A DNA stretch of 8,636 nucleotides from Spirochaetota bacterium (lineage in GTDB: Bacteria; Spirochaetota; Leptospiria; Turneriellales; Turneriellaceae), in the NCBI GenBank assembly GCA_029561505.1, contig JAKQXK010000645.1, forward strand, positions 1 through 8,636, given 5' to 3'. Made by a program: the position numbers and the translations under genes. The notes under the pieces are model-generated. The model saw only the letters and a list, made by a program, of their open reading frames with translations. It ran no database searches and was not told the DNA's origin. This document shows positions 1 through 5,709 of the stretch, in pieces (within the stretch, counting starts at the first letter, position 1; every line of letters starts with the position of its first letter).

Positions 1-17
1 TTACCACCTAAGTAACC

Positions 18-56
18 GATTTGCTCATTTGCAGCAAAGCTGCAAATGAGCAAATC
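18..56. terminator. Perfect 18-bp inverted repeat at the 3' end of the SRAP gene
   Basis: Left arm 18-35 reads GATTTGCTCATTTGCAGC and right arm 39-56 is its exact reverse complement, with a 3-nt AAA loop. The right arm covers two bases of the minus-strand SRAP stop codon (55-57), so the hairpin begins at the gene's end. Neither strand shows a U-tract after the stem, so it is not a textbook intrinsic terminator. It could be a 3'-end stabilising or bidirectional terminator hairpin, or one copy of a dispersed repeat. Transcript-end function is inferred from position only. Confidence 0.45.
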
Positions 57-786
57 AGAATAGATTTTGCTGCCGTGGTTTTGGCGGCGTATGTGTTTTG
101 TCGTTGCCGATTTCTTCGAGCATCTCGGCTTCAAACTCGCCGTCTTCGATGGGCCGCAGCAGCGTGAGAATTTTTTCAGAGTCTTGAAGTTGCGGGTTTA
201 ACCATTCGGGAACTATATCCTCATCTAAAAAAACGGGCTGTCTGCCGGCGTTGCCACCATGGTTGTGAATTTCGGTCATCAGTTTGTTGCCGGGTTCGGT
301 GAGAATGGAAACTTCGGCGACCTCTTCGCCCGATGCCAGCTTGCGCTTCACGTAGAGACCCGCAAAGTACATGTAGTCGTGGTCCGTGCGTTTGATCATC
401 CAGGGCACATTACGGTGCGCATCTTCGCGCCGCTGCCATTCGTAGAAATGGCTTGCGGCGATTACGCAGCGGCGCTCGCGAAACGCCTTGCCCCACATGC
501 GGTTCTGCGCCGCACCTTCTTTGCGTGTGTTGATGATGGGTTTGCCGTTCGTCCATTCGGGTTGCCAGCCCCATTTCATGCCGGTGGTTTCGTGTTTGCC
601 GGTTGCGGGGTTTACCGTGAAAACATCGATGATCTGCGTCGGGCGAATGTCAAAACGCGACTGCCCCAAAAAAACCTTCTTCAGCTGCTCGATATCGTCG
701 AGCGCGCCTTTGCCCGTCCACATGCGATAATAGGCGATGCTGCCATCGACGGTGGCATATTTGATGAGCACCAGACGGCCGCACAT
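55..786 (-). CDS. SRAP-family abasic-site DNA-protein crosslink protein (YedK/HMCES type)
   Basis: SRAP proteins attach covalently to abasic sites in single-stranded DNA through the N-terminal cysteine and shield them from error-prone processing. The 243-residue protein begins MCGR, so Cys2 becomes the new N-terminus after Met removal; this fixes the start at 786. Other family landmarks are the N-T-R-K-E segment (Asn86, Arg88, Glu90), F-Y-E-W with the catalytic-type Glu116, and the I-H-N-H segment (His174, His176), which is followed by a GGNAGRQP stretch where many members have a short RMP. Length is close to E. coli YedK. The last five residues are QQNLF, resembling a bacterial sliding-clamp-binding pentapeptide, which could recruit the protein to replication forks. 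No clear ribosome-binding site precedes the ATG. It diverges from the acyltransferase gene. The family call is very secure; clamp binding is inference. Confidence 0.95.
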   Translation of the reverse strand: MCGRLVLIKYATVDGSIAYYRMWTGKGALDDIEQLKKVFLGQSRFDIRPTQIIDVFTVNPATGKHETTGMKWGWQPEWTNGKPIINTRKEGAAQNRMWGKAFRERRCVIAASHFYEWQRREDAHRNVPWMIKRTDHDYMYFAGLYVKRKLASGEEVAEVSILTEPGNKLMTEIHNHGGNAGRQPVFLDEDIVPEWLNPQLQDSEKILTLLRPIEDGEFEAEMLEEIGNDKTHTPPKPRQQNLF

Positions 787-938
787 GGCCGCTTTTCATA
801 CCCGTCCACACCGGCGCAAGTGGTTTGAAATTTGTCCCCACCCGGCTTTTTGCCCTGCAACCAACTTTTGACAAAAAACTGCGAAAACGTCAGCAGTTAA
901 AACCATTGACGCAATGTTTTGATGTCGAAGCGCCCACC

Positions 939-1733
939 ATGCGCTACGCACTCATACCATTTGGGTTTGTTTTTTACCTGTGGTACCTTGTTCTTTTTAT
1001 CCCCATAACAATCTTTTTCGCCGTTACCGTCATGCTGCTCGCACCCGTCTGGCCCAAGAAATACAGCCGGGCGATGCGCATTTTTCCCAAAGCCTGGGGG
1101 TGGATAGGTATTCGCATTGTCTTTTGCCCGGTATACGTTTACGGAAAAGCGAAGATAGACGACCAGCCGGGCATTATCATCAGCAACCATCAATCCCTCT
1201 TTGACATTCTCGCGGGTCTCGGCTTTTACCCCGTTGATTTTCTGTTTCTTGCGAAAAAAGAAGTGTTTCAGATTCCGCTCGTCGGCACAGCGATGCGCAA
1301 GCTCGGTTATATTTCAGTCAACCGCTCGAATGCGCGCCAGGCTTCGCGTTCGCTCGATGAGGTTGAAGCGCGCGTGCGTGAAAACAATCGCGTGCTCATA
1401 TACCCCGAAGGCACCCGCAGCAAAGATGCGCGCAAGCTTTTGCCGTTCAAGGCTGGTGCTTTTCAGGTCGCTGAAAAGGGTAAGTTTCCGATTTTCCCGG
1501 TTGTGCTGTATGGTACACAAGAGACGCGCCCGATGCACAGCAATGTCTTGCTATTTCCGCACCGCATAGCGATTCAGGTGCTCGACCCGATTACCGCAGA
1601 GAATGAACTGCACCCTGCAAATGCAGCAAGCAAGCTGACTGAAAAAGAGAAACTGGCAGGCATTCGCGCGATCGTCGAAAAAGCCTATCTGCAGCTCGCT
1701 GAAAGCAAGGGTCTAAAAGCTGCCGAATTCTAA
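939..1733 (+). CDS. plsC: 1-acyl-sn-glycerol-3-phosphate acyltransferase (PlsC-like)
   Basis: PlsC-type enzymes transfer an acyl group to lysophosphatidic acid, giving phosphatidic acid at the inner membrane. From ATG 939 the protein has 264 residues. A hydrophobic N-terminus (about residues 3-37, one or two membrane segments) precedes the catalytic NHQSLFD motif (H-x4-D, His84 and Asp89), the G-Y-I-S-V-N-R block, Y-P-E-G-T-R (EGTR at 157-160, phosphate binding) and the proline-containing F-P-V-V-L-Y-G block. The frame is open back to TTG 825 (302 residues), with another TTG at 906, but the added residues are polar and lie before the hydrophobic segment, so ATG 939 fits the family length better. 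No strong Shine-Dalgarno is visible at any of the three. A DUF2064 gene follows within a few bases. Family is sure; the exact acceptor (LPA or another lysolipid) is not, so the symbol is by family only. Confidence 0.88.
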   Translation: MRYALIPFGFVFYLWYLVLFIPITIFFAVTVMLLAPVWPKKYSRAMRIFPKAWGWIGIRIVFCPVYVYGKAKIDDQPGIIISNHQSLFDILAGLGFYPVDFLFLAKKEVFQIPLVGTAMRKLGYISVNRSNARQASRSLDEVEARVRENNRVLIYPEGTRSKDARKLLPFKAGAFQVAEKGKFPIFPVVLYGTQETRPMHSNVLLFPHRIAIQVLDPITAENELHPANAASKLTEKEKLAGIRAIVEKAYLQLAESKGLKAAEF

Positions 1734-1737
1734 ACGC

Positions 1738-2433
1738 CTGAGCGTCGCGCGCGTCTTGTTCGCGCGCCTGCCAGAGCCTGGCAAGGTGAAGACGCGGCTC
1801 GCTGACGATCTCGACGAAAGCGCAGCTTTTGCACTCTATCTTTGGCTGCTGCGCGTGCAGGCGCGTGCGATCGCGCGTGATGTGCCGCAAGGGCAAAAAG
1901 TTTCAACTTACGTCTATTACGCGCCCGACGTGAACCGTGTTGCTGCGCGCGCAAAATTTTATCCGCATCTCAAAGGTTTGGGCATGAGTTTCAGACCACA
2001 GTCAGGCGGAGATCTCGGCGCGAGGCTCTCGGCCGCTGTGAGCGAAGTGCTCGCGCGTCACGACGTGGCGCTCATCTGGGGCGCAGACATACCGACGTTG
2101 CCGCAGAATATTTTTTCACAAGGCGTCGCGCTTTACCCGCAGAGTGTCATCACGCTCGCGCGCGACGGCGGTTATGCGTTTCTGTCGATCGCCAAACAAC
2201 ACTTCACCCCCGCAGTTTTCGATAACATTCGCTGGAGCACCGCAAACGCCGGACGCGATCAACTGCGCGCCCTGCAGAGGGCTGGGGTGCCGGTGGTGAT
2301 CTCTGGCAAAGTTGCCGATCTAGACCGCGCGAAAGACTTCACGCGTATTGTACGTGAGCTCGAGAGCCATGAGAGAATCGCCGATCTTGAAGATCTGACG
2401 CAGACTCTGCAGAAGCTGTCCGCTAACATTTAA
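1738..2433 (+). CDS. DUF2064/TIGR04282 family nucleotide-transferase-like protein, start codon uncertain
   Basis: This is a GT-A-like protein of the family also called rSAM/selenodomain-associated transferase 1, whose substrate is unknown. The family signature is clear: F-A-R-L-P-E-P-G-K-V-K-T-R-L at the N-terminus, then G-G-D-L-G-A-R-L, W-G-A-D-I-P-T-L and R-D-G-G-Y-A-F, and a late V-A-D-L-D-R-A-K-D block. The only ATG, GTG or TTG near the front is TTG 1756 (225 residues), which would cut into the first beta strand. Family-like sequence (L-S-V-A-R-V-L-F-A-R) continues upstream in frame to a stop at 1714-1716. CTG 1738, 4 nt after the acyltransferase stop, would restore the strand (231 residues), and CTG 1720 is also open. 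No Shine-Dalgarno is seen, so reinitiation after the upstream gene is a plausible route. No radical-SAM or selenodomain gene is nearby. Family is sure, function unknown, start unsure. Confidence 0.82.
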   Translation: MSVARVLFARLPEPGKVKTRLADDLDESAAFALYLWLLRVQARAIARDVPQGQKVSTYVYYAPDVNRVAARAKFYPHLKGLGMSFRPQSGGDLGARLSAAVSEVLARHDVALIWGADIPTLPQNIFSQGVALYPQSVITLARDGGYAFLSIAKQHFTPAVFDNIRWSTANAGRDQLRALQRAGVPVVISGKVADLDRAKDFTRIVRELESHERIADLEDLTQTLQKLSANI

Positions 2434-2442
2434 CCGCTGTCG

Positions 2443-2464
2443 CATTGTAGCGATCGCTACAATG
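2443..2464. promoter_or_regulatory. 22-bp perfect palindrome upstream of the racemase gene
   Basis: CATTGTAGCGA is followed immediately by its exact reverse complement, with no spacer. It lies 9 bp after the DUF2064 stop and about 42 bp before the racemase ATG. There is no T-run after it. Dyads of this length at such a place are typical operators for dimeric repressors such as TetR-type regulators of acyl-CoA genes, but a short terminator stem is also possible. The ten bases ATCGCTACAA from its right half recur at 3717-3726, just before the MaoC gene. The palindrome is directly seen; the operator role is inferred. Confidence 0.45.
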
Positions 2465-2506
2465 AATTAAGCTTTCCGCAACATCGCTTTTTCACAGGTG
2501 TACGGC

Positions 2507-3706
2507 ATGAAAATGCAAAACGGCCCGCTGACGGGCGTCAAGGTTCTCGATCTGTCGCTGCTTTTGCCCGGGCCGCTGTGTTCGCAGCATCTAGCCGACA
2601 TGGGCGCCGAAGTCATTAAGGTTGAAAATCCGCGTATGGGTGACCTGACGCGCTACATGAGCACCAAGGTCACGAAAGGTGATTTCGCCGAATCGGGAAT
2701 TTTCTTGCAGCTCAATCGAAACAAATCGTCGATTACCGTCAATATCAAGCGCGAGGGCGGCCGCGATGTCATCATGCGCCTGCTTGAAGACTGCGATATT
2801 CTGCTCGAAGGCTTTCGGCCCGACACGCTGAACGAGCTCGGCATCGGTTACGAACAGCTGAAAGAGAAATTTCCCCGACTCATCTATTGTGCAATCTCAG
2901 GTTATGGTGCAACGGGCCGTTACAAAGAGCACGCAGGCCACGACGCGAACTACATAGCGCGCGCCGGCCTCTTGGCGCTGAACGGCGAGAAAGGCGGGCC
3001 GCCTGTTGTGCCAGGTTTTCAGGTCGCGGATATAGCAGGTGGAACCTTAACAGCGGTTGCGGGCATTCTCGCCGCTCTTTATGCAAGGGAAAAGACCGGT
3101 AAAGGCCAGTTCGTCGATGTTTCGATGCAAGATGGCGCTGTGCCGTTTCTTTCGCTGAACCTCGGCGAATACATCGCGACGGGTAAAGAGCCTGAGCGCG
3201 GTAAGGACATGCTTTCAGGCATGCTGCCAAACTATCGTGTGTACGAAACCAAAGACGGCAAGTACGTGATGCTTGCAGCACTCGAAGAAAAATTCTTTCA
3301 GACTTTTCTGCGCCAGATCGACAGAGAAGATATTCTGAAAAACATGCCACGCGACGCTTCGGGCTTCGAAGCTGCGATCAAAGAAATGGAAGTCATCTTC
3401 AAGAGTAAGACCTACGAAGAATGGGCGCCGCTCTTTGAGAACGAAGACAGCTGTTTTTCTGGCCTGAGTTCATTGGCCGAAGTGCTGGCCGACGGCCACC
3501 TGCGAGACCGCGGCATGATTCGTGAAATTGACCACCCAAAACTCGGCAAGGTGCCGGTGATCGGTTCACCGTTCCATTTTTCTGAGACCCCGGTGACCTA
3601 CCGCACGGCGCCACCCGAACAGGGCGCTCATACCGATGCTGTGCTGAAGGCGGTGGGCTTCACAGAAGCCGAGCTCGAACAGCTCAAGAAAGATAAATGC
3701 ATCTGA
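2507..3706 (+). CDS. CaiB/BaiF-family protein, probable alpha-methylacyl-CoA racemase
   Basis: The family includes class III CoA-transferases and alpha-methylacyl-CoA racemase, which interconverts 2R- and 2S-methyl acyl-CoAs so branched chains can enter beta-oxidation. ATG 2507 is chosen (399 residues) because AGGTG at 2496-2500 sits 6 bp upstream; GTG 2498 overlaps that site. The N-terminus has L-T-G-V-K-V-L-D-L-S and the LADMGAEVIKVE nucleotide-fold segment. Three positions match the His126/Asp156/Glu241 set of the mycobacterial racemase in order and spacing: G-H-D-A-N-Y (His145), V-A-D-I-A-G-G (Asp175) and A-L-E-E-K-F (Glu260). The 30- and 85-residue gaps are the same. This favours racemase over formyl-CoA transferase, in which the Asp forms acyl intermediates. 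The MaoC hydratase gene follows after 33 bp, supporting an acyl-CoA role. CoA transfer between dicarboxylates cannot be excluded. Confidence 0.88.
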   Translation: MKMQNGPLTGVKVLDLSLLLPGPLCSQHLADMGAEVIKVENPRMGDLTRYMSTKVTKGDFAESGIFLQLNRNKSSITVNIKREGGRDVIMRLLEDCDILLEGFRPDTLNELGIGYEQLKEKFPRLIYCAISGYGATGRYKEHAGHDANYIARAGLLALNGEKGGPPVVPGFQVADIAGGTLTAVAGILAALYAREKTGKGQFVDVSMQDGAVPFLSLNLGEYIATGKEPERGKDMLSGMLPNYRVYETKDGKYVMLAALEEKFFQTFLRQIDREDILKNMPRDASGFEAAIKEMEVIFKSKTYEEWAPLFENEDSCFSGLSSLAEVLADGHLRDRGMIREIDHPKLGKVPVIGSPFHFSETPVTYRTAPPEQGAHTDAVLKAVGFTEAELEQLKKDKCI

Positions 3707-3739
3707 TCGACATCGCATCGCTACAAATGAGGTAACCCT

Positions 3740-4168
3740 ATGTACGAAAAAGGCAAAACATTCGAGCAGATTCAGATCGGTGACACGGCAAGCTTTTCGA
3801 AAACCATCACCGAGACCGACGTATACCTATTTGCTGGCATCAGCGGCGATTTTAACCCGCTGCACGTCAATGAAGAGTACGCGAAACAATCGCCCTTTAA
3901 GACGCGCATTGCTCACGGTGGCCTCGCCGCTTCGCTTTTGGCAAATGTGCTCGGCATGAAGCTGCCGGGCCTGGGAACAATTGCCCTCGAAGTCACGCAG
4001 AAATTTCGTAATCCGGTCTATTTTGGCGACACTGTAACCTGCGCTGTGACGATCTCGAAGAAAATCGAGCGCATGAAAATTGTCGAAATGCAGATTCTCT
4101 GGTCAAACCAGCGCGGCGAAACCGTGAGCAAGGGTTCATGCCGCGTTTTGCCGCCAGCGGCAGACTAA
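3740..4168 (+). CDS. MaoC-like (R)-specific enoyl-CoA hydratase
   Basis: A 142-residue single hot-dog domain, the size of PhaJ-type hydratases that add water to trans-2-enoyl-CoA to give (R)-3-hydroxyacyl-CoA. The hydratase-2 signature is intact: A-G-I-S-G-D-F-N-P-L-H-V-N with catalytic Asp37 and His42, then A-H-G-G-L-A-A-S-L and the F-R-N-P-V-Y-F-G-D-T-V strand typical of the family. GAGGT at 3729-3733 with a 6-bp spacer fixes the ATG. It lies 33 bp after the racemase gene in the same direction and probably shares its transcript. No polyhydroxyalkanoate synthase is in view, so feeding PHA synthesis is only one option. Branched-chain acyl-CoA oxidation, or hydration of a mesaconyl-type CoA ester, is equally open. 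Fold and activity class are well supported; the physiological substrate is not. Confidence 0.92.
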   Translation: MYEKGKTFEQIQIGDTASFSKTITETDVYLFAGISGDFNPLHVNEEYAKQSPFKTRIAHGGLAASLLANVLGMKLPGLGTIALEVTQKFRNPVYFGDTVTCAVTISKKIERMKIVEMQILWSNQRGETVSKGSCRVLPPAAD

Positions 4169-4172
4169 CGGC

Positions 4173-4201
4173 TTGACATCCCCCTTGGGGTTGCATTCAT
4201 T
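4173..4201 (+). promoter_or_regulatory. Possible sigma-70-type promoter for the lipoprotein gene
   Basis: A perfect TTGACA (4173-4178) starts 5 bp after the hydratase stop. At 17 bp spacing the -10 candidate is TTCATT (4196-4201), only three of six matches, so the call rests mainly on the -35 box and on the 101-bp gap before a gene with its own good ribosome site. The implied leader is about 60 nt. An extra feature is CCCCTTGGGG in the spacer, whose meaning is unknown. Confidence 0.35.
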
Positions 4202-4269
4202 GCCGACCCTAGCCGCCCGGGCATCAAACGCATCAGGCCGCAAATACGGGAAATTTCAGGAGAACAAAT

Positions 4270-4683
4270 ATGAAAAAAACTGGTATGGCAGTTGTTGCGG
4301 CTGTCTTCATGCTCGCAGCCTGCGGTGGCAAGAACGCCGCTGTTAAAGACTTTGGCGAACTTTTTGATGGCGCGACGAAAGATCTGACAGCAATCGGTGC
4401 AGATCTCAAAGCAGCAAAAGACTCAAAAGCGGTCGCAGCTGCTCTGAACAAGGTTTATGATACCATGGTGGCGATGAAATCAAAAGGCGAAGAACTTGAA
4501 AAGAAGCACGGCATGCGCGCGAAAGGCGAAATGCCCGCAGAACTTAAGGTGAAAAGCGAGGCTTTTCAAGCGGCTGTGAAAGGTGTGTTTTCAGACGCGC
4601 TGGTCGATGCTGTCAAAAAGCATGGTTCAAAGCCCGAAGTGATGGAAGCACTGAACAAAATCAAAAGCCTCAAAGGCGGTTGA
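4270..4683 (+). CDS. Small putative lipoprotein of unknown function
   Basis: A 137-residue protein with a lipoprotein signal peptide: basic M-K-K, a hydrophobic stretch at about residues 6-17, and the lipobox L-A-A-C with Cys18 as the lipidated residue, followed by Gly-Gly. The mature part is Lys-, Ala- and Glu-rich, predicted mostly helical, with no further cysteine and no catalytic motif I recognise. Two stretches resemble each other (K-A-V-A-A-A-L-N-K-V near residue 60 and E-V-M-E-A-L-N-K-I near the C-terminus), suggesting a repeated helical unit. AGGAGA at 4258-4263 gives a well-placed Shine-Dalgarno. Gly at +2 does not suggest inner-membrane retention by the E. coli rule, but spirochaete sorting follows different rules. 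Lipidation is well supported; function is unknown. Confidence 0.85.
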   Translation: MKKTGMAVVAAVFMLAACGGKNAAVKDFGELFDGATKDLTAIGADLKAAKDSKAVAAALNKVYDTMVAMKSKGEELEKKHGMRAKGEMPAELKVKSEAFQAAVKGVFSDALVDAVKKHGSKPEVMEALNKIKSLKGG

Positions 4684-4697
4684 TCATCACCCACAAC

Positions 4698-4727
4698 TCA
4701 TTTGCTCTGTTTTGGCAGAGCAGATGA
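4698..4727 (+). terminator. Stem-loop after the lipoprotein gene
   Basis: Arms 4698-4709 and 4716-4727 pair over 12 positions with a single T-G wobble around a TTTTGG loop. It starts 14 bp after the lipoprotein stop and ends before the next gene's promoter, the right place for a terminator. The T-content after the stem is low (AATTTCT), so it would be a weak intrinsic terminator. Confidence 0.45.
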
Positions 4728-4745
4728 ATTTCTGATGCCTTTATG

Positions 4746-4772
4746 TTGACAAGCTCTCTTTAACTGAATAAT
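4746..4772 (+). promoter_or_regulatory. Promoter abutting the receiver-HATPase gene
   Basis: A perfect -35 TTGACA (4746-4751) is followed after 15 bp by AATAAT (4767-4772), five of six matches to TATAAT. The spacer is shorter than the usual 16-18 bp. Transcription would start near 4779, leaving only about 7 nt before the ATG at 4786. No Shine-Dalgarno is present in that interval, so the mRNA may be nearly leaderless. Confidence 0.5.
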
Positions 4773-4785
4773 CGCTGTCAGTTTC

Positions 4786-5691
4786 ATGCAGAAACCGCCC
4801 GTTCTTATTATTGATCCCGATCTCGCTTTGCAAGAGATACTCGGCGAAATTCTGAAGAACCGCTTCAGAATATTTGTTGCGAACAGCATCGCCGAAAGCC
4901 AGAACATTATGCAGGGTGAAGACCCTCATCTTATCTTCATTGAGCTGCAACTGCCTGGCGAAGACGCCATCGAGTTCATAGAACGCTCAAAACGCAGCAA
5001 ATCGAACACGCAATTCATTGTTATTACCGATAACGCAACCGTTGAAAATGCAGTGACAGCGCTGCGCCATGGCGCGCTTGATTTTCTGAAGAAACCTTTT
5101 GAAATCGATGACATCGCACGCATCGTTGAGAAGTTCTTTTCCCTCACGGCGAACCGTGAGGCCGATTACGACATCTATTCGAGCATCGTTGAAGAAGCGC
5201 GTACTTTCGAGCTTGCCACAGATTTTTCGATCGTCTCGACTTTTATGTCAGAAATCATGCATATTATTTCGCGATTTGCCCGCATCGACAAAAAGACGAC
5301 TCTCACGATAAGGCTATCGCTCTATGAAATGCTCGTCAATGCTATGGAGCATGGTAACCTTGAAATCAACTACGACATGAAGAAGAATCTGCTCGAAGAA
5401 GTTATGGATTACCAGCGCTATTTGACCGATCGCGCGAATGAAGCACCCTTCAAAGATCGCAAGGTGCGTGTCTCTTACAAGTTCGATACAAAATCTATTT
5501 CATTCACCATCACCGACGAGGGCAAAGGTTTTGATGTGAGCAAGGTGCCAAACCCTCACGCGACCGAGAACCTTGAACGCTTAAACGGCCGTGGTATTTT
5601 TATTTCACGCGTCAATATGACGAGCGTCACGTATAACGACAAAGGCAATTCTGTAACGCTCTATAAAGAACTGTTGCTGCCACCCGCTTAA
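4786..5691 (+). CDS. Receiver-like domain fused to RsbW-type HATPase, phospho-acceptor Asp replaced by Glu
   Basis: A 301-residue two-domain signalling protein. Residues 4-118 form a receiver fold: L-I-I-D-P-D after strand 1, I-E-L-Q-L-P-G after strand 3, Thr81 after strand 4, and K-K-P-F with Lys103 after strand 5. The usual phospho-acceptor Asp is Glu53 (GAG, 4942-4944), and the second acidic-pocket residue is Pro11, so normal phosphorylation is doubtful. Residues about 140-295 are an ATPase of the anti-sigma kinase class: N-box E-M-L-V-N-A-M-E-H-G (Glu181, Asn185, His189), G1 box D-E-G-K-G-F (244-249) and G2 box G-R-G-I (268-271). About 30 extra, probably helical residues separate the N and G1 boxes. 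There is no phospho-accepting His dimerisation helix, so it is not a histidine kinase. By family it may phosphorylate an anti-sigma antagonist or bind a sigma factor; no partner is encoded nearby. No Shine-Dalgarno precedes the ATG. Confidence 0.9.
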   Translation: MQKPPVLIIDPDLALQEILGEILKNRFRIFVANSIAESQNIMQGEDPHLIFIELQLPGEDAIEFIERSKRSKSNTQFIVITDNATVENAVTALRHGALDFLKKPFEIDDIARIVEKFFSLTANREADYDIYSSIVEEARTFELATDFSIVSTFMSEIMHIISRFARIDKKTTLTIRLSLYEMLVNAMEHGNLEINYDMKKNLLEEVMDYQRYLTDRANEAPFKDRKVRVSYKFDTKSISFTITDEGKGFDVSKVPNPHATENLERLNGRGIFISRVNMTSVTYNDKGNSVTLYKELLLPPA

Positions 5692-5709
5692 TTTCGGCCC
5701 TTTTAAGGC

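Noticed and set aside
259..828. Long plus-strand open frame opposite the SRAP gene
   Set aside because: It is antisense to a gene with clear family motifs, has no ribosome site and no recognisable domain; GC-rich codons commonly leave such frames open.
868..900. TTGACA at 868-873 as a promoter of the acyltransferase gene
   Set aside because: No acceptable -10 box at 15-19 bp; the nearest AT-rich hexamer is about 23 bp away. A 6-bp inverted repeat there (AACTGC/GCAGTT) is too short to count.
1711..1760. Programmed frameshift joining the acyltransferase to the DUF2064 protein
   Set aside because: The frames differ by +1 and overlap for a few codons, but there is no slippery site or upstream stimulatory Shine-Dalgarno; reinitiation at CTG is simpler.
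2449..2458. GCGATCGC as a cyanobacterial HIP1 element
   Set aside because: HIP1 is meaningful only when highly abundant; other gene content does not suggest a cyanobacterium.
2880..3350. 156-codon minus-strand frame inside the racemase gene
   Set aside because: Arg- and Ser-rich low-quality protein antisense to conserved catalytic regions; a shadow frame.
4181..4190. CCCCTTGGGG as a hairpin or operator
   Set aside because: The 2-nt loop is too tight for a stable hairpin and the dyad is too short to claim as an operator.
5692..5709. Bidirectional terminator between the receiver gene and rsmH
   Set aside because: Only a 4-bp stem (CCTT/AAGG) is possible in the 18-bp gap.
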